DNA of 64,000 nucleotides from contig NC_058511.1 of NCBI RefSeq assembly GCF_020382885.2, positions 19,706,504 through 19,770,503 on the forward strand, in the 5' to 3' direction. A program made the translations under genes and the position numbers. The notes beneath the pieces were generated by a model. It was not told where the DNA came from, did no database searches, and saw only the letters and a program-made list of their open reading frames with translations. Origin of the DNA: Scatophagus argus (Eukaryota > Chordata > Actinopteri > Scatophagidae). Positions 35,494 through 46,800 of the stretch are shown in pieces; position 1 is the stretch's first letter; every line of letters begins with the position of its first letter.

Positions 35494-38271
35494 CTGAAAG
35501 ACAGAAATAAATTTGGACAATACATGGTTAATTTTTAAATCACATTCACAGCAGCTGAAAATCTTGTTTTCTCTAACAGCCAACAGTTTATTGTCTCACC
35601 TTACTGCAGAGATGTATTTCCTCAAACAGTGTTCGTGACCCTTGATTTACATCAGCTGCTCCCTACTTGATAATTTTATTACAAAGCCTCCTTTTCTGAT
35701 CTGCTCTCATTTGTCCTGTTAAATTAATAATTAAAAATTTAACAGGGCAAATGAGAGCAGATTATGCTTTTAACACAAACCCAATAGTTCTATCTGTTTT
35801 AAATGAATAAAACCTCTAGCATTTCAAATGCAGCTGCTGCCATGTTGTGAGCATTTGTACATTACGACAAAATAGTTTGAAACATTGACATACATACATA
35901 CACCCCAGTAGCTGAAATAGGACAATAATACTGTATTTTCCATGGACTGAGCTACTACCACTGATTAAGAGCAGTCATTCGTCTTCGGCTTTTAACCGGT
36001 CAAGGCAGATGGCCGCCCATCTTAAGTCGGGGTCTGCTCCGAGGTTTCTGCCTTTTCCTCGCCACTGTCGCCAAGTGCTTGCTCAAGGGGGAATATTGGG
36101 CTCTCTCTATTTACAATTTAATTAAAGAGTTTGGTCTAGACCTGCTCTAATTGGAAAGTGTCATGAGAAAACTTTTGTTGTGAATTGGCGCTATATAAAT
36201 AAACTGAATTGAATAATTAAAAGCAGTGTTTTGTGACATGAATTGTCTATGCTACGTTCAAATCAAATCACAACACAGAGTGAAGAGGTATGTCACATTT
36301 CGGTATACCAAATGCAAAGCAATATTATTCACTGGCATGAGGAGATGCCAGGCAGCTTTTTACTTTTTGAAATAGAGATCTGTTCACCATGTAAAAATGA
36401 AAAAAAAACAAACATGAGCTGATAGTAGTTATACAAAGGAAATGCACATGAGAGTGTGTAATTGCATTCATCCATCCATTTTCTGTACTGCTTTATCCAT
36501 GCAGGGTTGCAGGGGGGGCTGGAGAGGCAGGGTACACCCTGGACTTGTCACCAGTCAATCACAGGGCTGACACACAAAAACAGACAATCACACATGCTCA
36601 CACACTCACACCTCGGGGCAATGTAGAGTAGTCAGTTAACCTAATGTGCATGTTTTTGGGACTGTGGGAGCCATGCAGGCACAGGGAAAACATGCTCCAC
36701 ACAGAAAGGCCCAGACCCCGACTCAAACCCGAAACCGTCTTGCTAAGAGGTGCGAGTGTTAACCACCACACCACCATGCTGCCCTGCATTCATTTTATTT
36801 TATTTTACTTGTATTTAAGGCACACAATTGTTCCAGAAGTGGTACTGCTTGTACTCACCATGGACATCCTCCTCCCACCGACTGGAGGTGGTGGGGTCAC
36901 TACTGGACTCTCTCCCTGATTGAGGTGCTGGGCTTCGTTGTCTGTTCCGCTATGAGAATCTGTGCTATCGGACGGAGTTGCCAGCTTGCCCTCCGACATT
37001 CCTCGGGACATAAAACTGCACTTCCGGGCTGTGGGGTAGTGGTCACTCTCTGGAGAATCACTCATGTCACTGAGCTCCTTACAAACACTCACTCTGCTCT
37101 GCTTCCTCTGTGGGTTTCTCAAGGCTGCTGGGATCTCCATGTGGCCGGCCATCAGTGTGGGTCGAGGTCCTGCGTACTGCAGCTGGGCCGAACCATGTGG
37201 TCCATTTGACTCTTCACTGCTGCACGAGGCCTTCCTGTTGTCCAGAGTGTAACGCTTCTCCTCAGCCCCCTGCTGTTGTAGACCCTGGGCGTCAGGGTGG
37301 CTCGACAGGCATGGCCGTACAGGCTGTTGGTTGGAACTGTTGGACCCCTCCTGATTCTGGGGAGCCACTGGGGCCAAATTCAAAGGTAGAGTCTCCCCAC
37401 GGGCGTCAGACACAACAGAGCAGGTCATCTGTGTGAGCTGCATCAATCTCTGTGGTGAGGAGTTAGTGAGCACACAAACCTGCTGCACCATGGAGTTTTT
37501 CTTTGATCTGTACACACTGTCATCATCTCCATATTTGTATCCATACAAGCTTTGTTTGATCTTCTTTACCCCCAGATGGAAAATTTCCAGGAGGTTGAGG
37601 AATAAAGAAACTCCAGCAATGACCAGCATGAAAACCATGAAAATGTTCTTTTCTGTTGGCCGTGACACAAAACAATCAACGCTGTTGGGGCAAGGCAACC
37701 TCTCACATTTGTACAGCGGAGACAGTCCAATGCCGTACAGAGCACACTGACCAATAATGAAGCCCACCTCCACAACAGACCTCGTTAAGATATGGAAAAC
37801 ATATGTGCGCAGCAAGGAGCCTCTAAGGGGAGCTTTCCTCACTTTCTTTTGTTCATCTAATTTCCTGAGCTCTCGCTCAATTCTCTTATGGTCCTCCTGG
37901 ACAGGGTCTGTCCCTTCCAGCTCAGCTTTCAGACAGGCTTTCTTCTTGTGCCTCTCCTTCTCAAGGGTCCTCAAACGGTACAATGCATGCCCCATGTAGA
38001 CCAGAGACGGAGAGGACACGAAGATGATCTGCAGGACCCAGTAGCGGATTAGGGAGATAGGGAAAGCCTGGTCATAGCAGACATTCTTACAGCCAGGTTG
38101 CTCAGTGTTGCAAACAAACTCACTCTGTTCGTCATCCCAAACATCCTCAGCTGCAACGCCAAGCACGAGCATCCGGAAAATGAAGAGGATGGTGAGCCAG
38201 ATCTTCCCCACAATGGTGGAATGAATGTGGACCTCTTCTAAAATACTCCCTAATAAGTTCCAATCCCCCAT
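35455..38271 (-). CDS. gja10: gja10: connexin, gap junction alpha-10 type (2 coding exons)
   Basis: Connexins form hexameric hemichannels that dock into gap junctions; GJA10-type connexins (mouse Cx57, human Cx62, fish Cx52-55) couple retinal horizontal cells. The main exon gives 471 residues and a spliced terminal exon adds 12, for 483. Seen: N-terminal MGDWNLLG; four membrane segments (about 21-41, 74-94, 155-178, 207-231); extracellular loop 1 with C54, C61, C65 (CX6CX3C); loop 2 with C189, C194, C200 (CX4CX5C); a Lys/Glu-rich cytoplasmic loop (101-150); and a Ser/Pro-rich C-terminal tail from about 232. SRPTEK before segment 4 and [16 protein letters not shown] after segment 2 are typical of the family. 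Teleosts have more than one gja10 copy; which one this is cannot be told here. It is convergent with bach2 and in tandem with casp8ap2. Confidence 0.96.
35699..35762. repeat. 27-bp fold-back (hairpin) with 10-nt loop
   Basis: The arms are 35699-35725 and 35736-35762 (starting ATCTGCTCTCATTTG and ending CAAATGAGAGCAGAT) with one mismatch, around a loop AATAATTAAA. It lies in the terminal gja10 intron, about 200 nt upstream of the mini-exon acceptor in transcript direction. Confidence 0.85.
35980..36214 (+). repeat. fish interspersed repeat, second subfamily
   Basis: GGTCAAGGCAGATGGCCGCC, TCGCCACTGTCGCCAAGTGC, GGTCTAGACCTGCTCTAATT, AATTGGCGCTATATAAATAA, ending in an ACTGAATTGAAT tail. It is antisense to gja10, in its terminal intron. 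Confidence 0.75.
36470..36785 (-). mobile_element. near full-length tRNA-derived SINE with TGGA tail
   Basis: On the - strand the element starts GGGCAGCATGGTGGTGTGGT, with an A-box-like TGGTGGTTAACACTCG and a B-box-like GGTTTGAGTC. The body follows (TGCATGGCTCCCACAGTCC, TGTACCCTGCCTCTCC) and ends ACAGAAAATGGATGGATG. This is one of the commonest teleost interspersed repeats. It lies in the terminal gja10 intron in the same orientation as the gene, about 70 nt after the donor. Confidence 0.8.
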
Positions 38272-38274
38272 TTT
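36859..38274 (-). CDS. gja10: gja10 main coding exon
   Basis: The start codon is at 38271-38269, preceded by AAA and an acceptor-like GACAG (exon start 38274). The exon encodes residues 1-471 and ends RRMSM, directly followed on the - strand by GTGAGT (36858-36853), a consensus donor in phase 0. Without splicing the frame would continue 17 codons to a stop at 36805; I regard that tail as intron read-through. Confidence 0.93.
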
Positions 38275-38376
38275 CTGTCACATTATAATTATTATCTGCC
38301 AATGAATAAAGAAACATGAATAGTTGGTATGATCTTAATAAAACTGAAAGTCAAAAATACAGATGGTTTTACTTAC
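38275..38376 (-). other. gja10: probable gja10 5' UTR intron (102 nt) and upstream exon edge
   Basis: On the - strand a GTAAGT donor lies at 38376-38371 and a CAG acceptor ends at 38275, three bases before the ATG. Vertebrate connexin genes commonly have a non-coding first exon. The exon would end at 38377; its 5' limit is not visible. The acceptor has a weak pyrimidine tract, so this is tentative. Confidence 0.45.
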
Positions 38377-38984
38377 ATGTTGTATTAGGTCCTTGTCTCG
38401 TGCTTTGTCATAAAGCCATCATAAAAGAGCAGATTCATTTGTGGAGACATCGGGTCTCATTTGTCATGCCTTGAAGAGGGAAGAGACCCCACTGTGCAGG
38501 GTAGCTGACTCTATTTCAATGCTGTTGCAAACTAGGACTCTAGTTTGAACCCATTGATCCACCACATGGCCCTATAATGCCCTGAGGTTAGTTTCACACT
38601 GCCACTTTTTAACAGGACACTACAGTGGAAACAGCATCAACTGAGATGTCAATACACAGCCCAGAACAGCACAATGTGTTCAACTTTCTTGCTTATAAAG
38701 CAGCATAGTGTGCAATATTGTGCATTCAATGTTGTGGCAACAGTGTGTGCTTGTCCCTTTACCCATTTCAACACGTGTGCTCCTGTGGCCACTTCCATAA
38801 AGAAATGGTTGACTGAGTCACACAGAGCACCATCTTCAGGATGAAGAAATGTAGTGAGAAATGTTCATCCAGCATCAGTGCTGGACCTCAGTCATGCTCC
38901 TGTACCTGAATGCAGACACATGGAGTTATAGTAGTTCTATAACACTCATGGTTTTGGAATCACATGTTGACCTATCACACACAG

Positions 38985-39530
38985 CGAGAATGCAGTGGTG
39001 TAAAATAAATAACTAAAATACTTGAAACACTTAATTAAACTTGGAGATAATTGTACTTTACTTGAACATTCCCATTTTACATTACTTTATGCTTCTACTA
39101 CACTGAAGTCATGGTTATTACTTTTCAGATTAAAATTGACATTAAACTATGACACGAGTTGATATCCTTTAAGGATCCTTTTCGCAATTGTTTGACAAAG
39201 TGGTGAAACTTGGCCCATTTTTGCAGTTGAGGCTCGTGAAGATGCCCCTTTCATACCTCATCATAATTCTATCACGTTACCAATGAACCTGTTCACTCAT
39301 GGAATGTTAAAAGCAGGTTGAAACGTGCTGCTGGCATCAAATTCAGAATAAGCACATATCTACAAAAATCAATTAAGTGGATAAGGTCAACATTAACCCA
39401 ACCACTGGACTTCACTAAACCAGCTGACTGTAAATAAAGTACCGTAATTCCACCTGGAGCACAGGCAACAGTGAACTGATAATAATATATAATATATAGG
39501 GATATTTGACTGCAGTACTTTACTTTCAAC
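38985..39530. mobile_element. degenerate dispersed fish repeat (probable non-autonomous DNA element)
   Basis: Phrases such as CAGTGGTGTAAAATAAATAACTA at the left, TTGTACTTTACTTGA and CTTCTACTACACTGAAG, then AAACCAGCTGACTGTAAATAAAGTA and AATAATATATAATATATA in the middle, and GCAGTACTTTACTT at the right, recur in many teleost introns as one repeat of about 0.5 kb with A/T-rich ends. There is no coding capacity. The family name is not known to me. Confidence 0.45.
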
Positions 39531-39799
39531 AGTTTTTAGCAATTTAAGATCTTGAATGCATTGTATCCATATACATATTCCAAGTCAAAACAAATGACTT
39601 TAGTATCACCTGTTTACTTCTGCTCCAAACTTAATGCCAGCAGCTGGTCTGCCACTGAGCTACAAATGGCACTCTTAGCCACTGGCCTCCATTTCCATTC
39701 TTGTGTTCACTTTACGTACATTTGTTTCATCGTGACAGATTATTACTACTACCTCAATACTAATTTTGTTAATGTGCTTATAAAACAAGAAACGGAAAC

Positions 39800-40763
39800 C
39801 ACCATAAATAAATAAAACTTTATTTTCAGTAAAGAATTCCGCACAATATTCACAATATTGCATTCCATGCAGTTGATAAGTAGGATGGGTCAAACAAAAA
39901 GCCATTTAGGCCCACAGATAAAAGGTTTCATTTGTATTAACACAGATAAATGTATTGTCCTCTACATGAAATGGACTTCTAAACATTTTAACAACCTTCA
40001 AATATATGTAGTAGCCCATCCTCCTATAGACAAATATATTCATTAAAACAAGATCCAAAATACCACATACAAAATTAGAATAAAATGTCCCAATTATGGG
40101 TGATGTTTCAAGTTGTTTCCAGTGAGCGCCCTCTAACTTCAGGAACTGCAAATGTCACTTAATTTAGGAGAATCTGAGCACACTGCACTGGAACCTGGAA
40201 TTATCCCAGTGCAAAAGCAGCTTTCCCCCCCACTGTTTTGAGAAAAACACAAATTTAGGACTCAATGTTTAGATGGGCAAAGACTGAAAGCAGATGCTGC
40301 ACCTAGAACTGACATTAAGAATACACCAGAAAATAGCCAGCACCACGCAGTAACTGCAGTGGGGATACTCCAAAACCTGAAAGTGCATCAAAAACAACAA
40401 CACTAACGTTAACTGTATTTTGGATGTTCCACCATTCACATTAGTCTATCTTGCCAGTTGTGTTGAGGAAGTCTTATTTTTCACACTTTGAATACTTTTT
40501 AAACAATATGGCCAGGTACAGTTCACTATCCAGAACCAAATACCTTGATGGACTGTTCTGACCATCCTTTGAAAAACAAAGCCTGACTTAAACTGCTCCA
40601 GATCTTCATAAAGAGACTAGCCTATGAGGGGATCAACCCTGTGACCACCCTGTGGTCATGGCTTCATGCACCATGTCACATGAACAGCAGCCTACATACC
40701 TATGTTGATGCCACAGCATGTGAATGAACTATTTCCACAAAACAAAACAGACAGTCTGAGCAA
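39800..40763 (-). other. casp8ap2: inferred casp8ap2 3' UTR
   Basis: The first strong AATAAA on the - strand after the stop is at 39824-39819 (inside AAAATAAAGT), which predicts about 0.95 kb of 3' UTR. No coding content is seen. The boundary is inferred. Confidence 0.4.
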
Positions 40764-40826
40764 TCAAGTGTCCCTCTTCTCCTGCTTCTTATAAAGCTTC
40801 ATGAGTTGGTAAAATCTGTGAGCAAT
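40764..40826 (-). CDS. casp8ap2: casp8ap2 terminal coding exon 9
   Basis: 63 nt including TGA, acceptor CTTTTCACAG ending at 40827. It encodes IAHRFYQLMKLYKKQEKRDT, matching human VSERFQQLMKLFEKSKCR. The intron to exon 8 is only 105 nt. Confidence 0.94.
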   Translation of the reverse strand: MAHRFYQLMKLYKKQEKRDT

Positions 40827-43800
40827 CTGTGAAAAGACAAACATTTAATAGTTAGTGTATGCTCCTTCATTACAGCCTGCACAATCATATCACATGACTT
40901 CAACAAAAAAAAAAGAAAGAAATGAACTGACCTGCCCTGATGGCTTATTAAGTTTCTCTGACAAGGCAGAAAAAGTCTCACGTGAAGCACCTTTTGACTT
41001 CAGGTCAATTAGAATAGCTCGATCTTCATCTCTGGAAGAAGCAGGTAAGCAGATTTTTTTTTTATGTTACAATCAAATTGTATTTTTACCACTACAATCA
41101 CCAAGCCTTTACAAGTGGCCACACATGCTTGATACAGTGCCTGCTACACTAAGGTGAGAGATAAAAGTTCCATTCAAGATGGTGATGTAGAAACTTTGAA
41201 GAAACTTGTAGAAATTTTGCTGTAGGATTTAGCTGTCGGAGGTAAATGGTTGCAACAAGATGAGGTTACGGTTAGCTGTGAACTGGGAACCAAGCTGGCA
41301 TTAGCCCAGAAATTTTACCAGCAAAATGCACTTAAAAGCAACAATGGTCAGAGGGCTTTGGCAGCTCTAGCCAGTGACCTCTGATGCATGCCATACCCCT
41401 TTCTCTCCCAGTTTCCTGTCACTATCAAATAAAGGCAAAAATGCCCAAAAATAACCTTAAAAAATAGCGACGGTACATGTACAGAATACAAATGTTCCTT
41501 TGCAACACTATGTAAAAGTGATTCAGGATTAAATGTCTAATGCAGTGAAAGCTTGCGATTAGTATCATTTGCAAACACTCTTCATATTTCACCATTTATT
41601 GCTAGGGATTGACATAAATTGCAAGCCAATACAAATAATGTAGATGCTTAAAGTGTAATAAACCTTTTACTCACAAATTCCTGATACAATACAAAATGAA
41701 CTACTAACCTGGACCATGACATCACCACCTCTCCCTTCTTCCTGATGACATTCTTGGCATAGATACCATTGGTGTACACAGAAGATGGTGACGATTTGGA
41801 TTCGCTATCATCGTTGTTGCAATCCAGCACCACTTCTTCTGTACTCTCCTCTTCCTCCTTTCTGGACCGCTTGGCTTTTGATTTCACATGGTGCTTCTTC
41901 CGTTTGCTACCTTTGCCACAATCCCTTCGGTCTTTCTCTGGTGTTACAGTCCCTTCTGCATTGGTGTAGCTTCTCTCTGAATCGGTCACCTCCATTTCAC
42001 CTCTTTCTGTATCAAAAACTTTGGAATCCAACTCTGGGCTCCTTTGATTTCCTTCAGAGCATTCAGCAGGGTGATGTGGACTGTTCTCTGACTCAAACAA
42101 AAGAGCTGTCAAGGGACTTTGCTGAGTTGTCATGTCTTCCTTTCCGGAGCATGTTTGACTTGCATTCTCATCATCAACGACTGTGATACTTTCTCTGGTG
42201 GTTGCCTGGCTGATCCGCTCAAAGAATTTATCAGAGCTTTGAGTACCAAAGTGCAAACTGTTATTAGGAGTAGTAGTTTCATGAAGGCTTTTCAGAGACT
42301 CTGACAGTTTCTGTGAATCCTCTGGAAAACAAACTTTTAAGGTGTTTTGTTGAGTTAACTTATTTTTCTGAGCTGCATCTTTTGTAAGTGTTAAACTCTC
42401 ATCTTGAGTGAGATGGATATCTGCACCGGTGACAGCCTGACCGACCCCAGGGCATTCAGGAAGGTTAGACATGTTGTTCTCTGATGGTACACCATTTGAG
42501 GAAATACCCTTTGGTGATTTGTCAGAAAAAACTTGACTGTTTTGAGTTGCCACTCCATCTTCCCTACGTTGCTGATCTTCTTCTGTTAGCGTTTGGCCTA
42601 AGCTGTCATCAGCAGTGAGTGTGGTATCTGCACTTGTGGGGGTTTGACGAATCTTCACAATGAAATGATCATTGGACTTCTCCATCACTAGTGCCTGCAT
42701 GGGCAAGTCAGGCTTGAATACAAAAGGTGTGGCAAGTACTTCCGAGGCCATGCTACTACTGGAGCCACAGCTGGAGTTGTCAGTGTCAAGGGCCAGGTGA
42801 ATGTCCTGTTCTGTAGCATCTTCCCCATCCAGCAGAGCGTCCTCACTTATGTGGGCACTGATAACACTGTCTGGAGTGGACATGATGTGCATGTTTGATG
42901 GCTGTAGGAAGCTGAGATGGCTGTCTGACTTTAGAGGTGATGGAATGGTGAGAGAGACTGCCAGATCTTCAGCTAGAATGGAATACGACCTCTGTGAACT
43001 TGACTGTAGCATTGCTCTACTCTCTGATGGCACTTCTAACAAGCAACTTTCATCAAATAACGCTGGATTAAGTGGGATCTGACCTTTGGATCGTGGGGAG
43101 GACATCTTGCGAGGTGAAATGCTAGACCATGTTGCAATAAGTTTGGAAGGAGTATCAAATTTTGATGGAGAAAGCAGCTTAGATGGAGAGTCAAATTTAG
43201 TTGGAGTGGTGATGCTGATGAATCTCTCTCCATCCTTCCTTGGTGTACCAAGGGACCAAGTTGTGTTGTCTCCAGTGACCCCACTGGTTTCTAGTAAGTC
43301 AGAACCCTGCAGGAGACACTTGAAGATTTCTCCCATTTGAGTGTCCCTCACCAAATTAAATGTTAAACTGGAGGCCTGCTGTTCTGTGAGTAGCTCAAAG
43401 TCAGTTTTGTCAAGCAAAGAGCCATTTTGAGAGACAGCCAAAGATGATATGTTATTTTTCTGTGGAGTTGATGGAATATTTTCAGCAGGAAGTAAGTTGA
43501 CAGTTTGTGTATTCAGGCAATTTGTTGGATGCAGATCAACATTCCTGTCTTTTTCCACAGGTGTGATTCTGATATCTTTGCCTCTGCTTCCAAGGCCTGT
43601 CTTGTAAGGTGCCACGGGTTTATTTTGATTTTGGTTGGTTGGAGCACACTGTGCTTCCTTTTGATGACATTGTGGGTTCTTTGCAGGAGGCTGTCTAGAA
43701 ACCTTCTCTTTCCCACTGGGCCTATTGTCCTTGGCCTGAGCTCTTATTGGTTTGCAAAGGCTCTTCATTGTTATGTAAACGTCCCTAAACAAGTAGTCAA

Positions 43801-46800
43801 CTTGGACATCTACAAAATCCCACAACTTTTGCTTCAGATCAACTGCTTGTTGTTCAAATATGCGTTTCACTATACCATTATTTGATACTTTGCTAAATAC
43901 AGATGCAATCAATTTCTTCAGCTTGGATTTCAGCTCTCCTTGCTGATTGGATATCTGACCAAAATGAGCACCATCCACAAATTCTAAAAAAGACTCCCGG
44001 AAGTTGTCCATCACACCATAGAAGCTCTTCTTGGGAAAGGTTTTATGAAGCTTCATGTACTTTTTTCGGATTTCAGAACGAACCAACTTGAATGTTTCCA
44101 TTACTTCCTCTATGGTGGAAAACGAAGCTTTGGTGGCTGCGGGACAAACTGTTTTAAAACGACTCTTTGGACTTTGTGTCGACGCACCGGCTATCTCATT
44201 AGTTTCTTTTGATGCAACACACTGCTCTTTAGATGTCCTCTTTAACACAGTCTTAGGACTTGGTTTATTTCTGACTGGTGGTGCCAGCTTTGCCCTCTTG
44301 GTTGCAGGAGTGGGAGAACCTGCAGCTGCCTCATCACTTTCACTTAAAATTTCTCCTTCTTCCAGTTCATTATCAGAGAGGGTTGAAGTCAGGTCAGATA
44401 CCTTGTCTACCAAGTTTTGCGTGTCATGTTTTGCCGTAGAACCCGGATATTTGTTTTCTTTGTTCACATCCAACTTCTTTGAGCTGCCATCAACCACTGT
44501 GCCGGAGAAATCTGCACATTAGAAAGAAAGAAACTAAGTGAAGAATTATGTCAGCATCTTATAATTATATCATATCAATTCTTCCTTGTAAAAACTCAGT
44601 GCCTACATTACCCACAATGCATGGATAGTTCAGTCAGAAATTTGAATGTGATGTGTGCAACTAATGAAGCCTGGAGGGATGTGGAGAGGGCTAGAGTGGT
44701 AGGGATACACAATAGTTGTTTTGGTTTTTTTTTTTACAGCCAATACCAATCAATAATTACCCCTTTTCAAGGCTAATACAAGTAAATATTTTCAAAGGAT
44801 TTAGTGCAGTAAAACTTTTCATTTCCTCTCTGAGTCACTGCAGAAGACACATTGCGTAATGCATTCAATCAAATCTATGAAAAATGTCACAACGGCAATG
44901 TCATTAGCTCTCTAATCTACATTGTGTGGCTCTACCCAAGTGCAGCAGTTTAATATCATGAGTGCAACAACAGTATGCTGCATGTGTTCTTCTTCTTCTA
45001 TTTACTTGTTTATTGGGGGATCACAAACAAACTTTAAAAGGTGCACACAGTCACCTACTGCATTGAATGTGTAGTAGGCTCGTGCCAATTGCTTTTTAGT
45101 ACATTGATTTTAACAAACTTACTACCAGAATTAATATGTTACAAAAGTTTGCTGTTTTAAATTTTTGCAAAATGCAAATAACATATCAGGCAGTTTTTGT
45201 TAGATAGCTAACATTTCCTCAGTTGCAGTGACACAAGATCCATCAGTTATTAAAACAAAAAAGTGATGTGGCCCTGTTCTAGTAAAAACATGTGAGGAAA
45301 TGTGACATCTAGAATAACCTGAATCCATTCATTTGGATTCATGATGGCAGGAAGTGATTCTGAGGCAAAAGCACAGTGTTGAATGTGGAGAAAACATGAA
45401 AATAGAGACAATGAAGTTCTGATGATAAGACAACATGCCTAAAACATTACTAACAATCACAGCCATTGGATGTCTATCTATGAAAGTTTGACTCTAACAT
45501 GACTTTTAATATCAGGTAAACTTTACCTTTCTCAAGGCTCTTTACATGACCTGGCTTGCCATGAACATGGAGATAACTTCTCTTAGTTATCCGTACAGGG
45601 CTCCTCAGAGGGCTTATGGCATCAGGGATCCTCTTCAAATTGCTCAGGGTGCGCATCATGGAGTCCTCATCGTGGAGTAATGGCACAGAACTGGAAGGCT
45701 CAGAGTTATTCTCATGGCTCTTCCCAGGACTGAAGCTCTTCTTTGGTGTGAAAGTGAGGTCATTGTACTTCTTTGGCAGTACCATCTCCTCCGTTGTACT
45801 GCTGACTTTGGACACTGCGATACAACCAGTAGAAGAACTTGGCTCACTTGCAATGTTACTGCTGTCGGTGGCATCTTCACTTGTCCGTGTTAAAATGTAA
45901 ATAGCCTCAGGAAGACTCAGCCCTTCTTGTGGAAGTGATTCCAGGCTTATTGTACTGGATACGGCATCTGCATCTTTCTCGTTAATGGAGCTGGAAGCTG
46001 GAGGACACAGTCCTTCCTGACACTCCTGAGGTAGGATAGTGGGTGAAGTGGGCTTGGCCTTGTCAGGAACTTCTTCAGCTACCGGATTTTCCCTTGATGG
46101 TGAAGCAGCTGCGCCTTCTTTGACTGAATCCACAGGGAGGCTTTTCTGTACTAAATTTTCAGAAGTTCCATCTTTCAGTTGGACATTTGAATCGAGCACA
46201 GTGGGTTCGGGCACAGCAACAAATTGATCAGTATCGTTTATAAGGTCTACTTTTTGTAAAGAATTGCTTGTGTGTTGTTCAGAGGTGCTTCCAGATGTAT
46301 CACCAACACCATCTGTAGCCTCCTGAGGTCCACATTCATTTACTTGGCTGTTTGAGGCCAACTTGGGTTTGTCCTCATAATTTTTTGAACTGTTCCAATT
46401 TGTAGCTTTCAGAGAACTACTCTCTGGTGATTTCTCACTGAGGTGAGCAAATGTCTCTGCAGTATCAAGGGACTGGCTATAAGCTGAGGTAGTTTGGACT
46501 GAATGGTCTTCAAGTTGCTTGTCAGCTGCAGGAGTTTCACTTCTGGTTTTCTCTCTTTTTTTGACATGATTCACATCATCATGCCTCTGTACCTTTTCCA
46601 ATCCTGGAGTTTTGGGGATATTTGATGGCTCAGCAACATCTTCCAATCCTGCTTCTACTTCACTGCAGTCCAATTCATCGATAACACACATGTCTTCAAC
46701 ATTAGGTTGTGAAGACTCATCATCATCTGGTCTATTTTCAACAACCTTGTCTGCTGGTGTGGGATCATCCTGGCTGGCATTAACAGCCAACATTGGCCTC

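Larger units (their letters stand above)
35494..36858 (-). other. gja10: gja10 intron 3' of the main exon (1365 nt), repeat-rich
   Basis: Donor GTGAGT at 36858-36853, acceptor CTTTCAG ending at 35494. It contains a TGGA-tailed SINE (36470-36785) beginning about 70 nt from the donor, a second interspersed repeat (35980-36214) and a 27-bp fold-back (35699-35762). Confidence 0.8.

Noticed and set aside
45474..45526. Extension of the casp8ap2 large exon to a stop at 45474
   Set aside because: A GTAAAG donor at 45526 and the split Asp codon completed at 44511 give a continuous protein like human FLASH.
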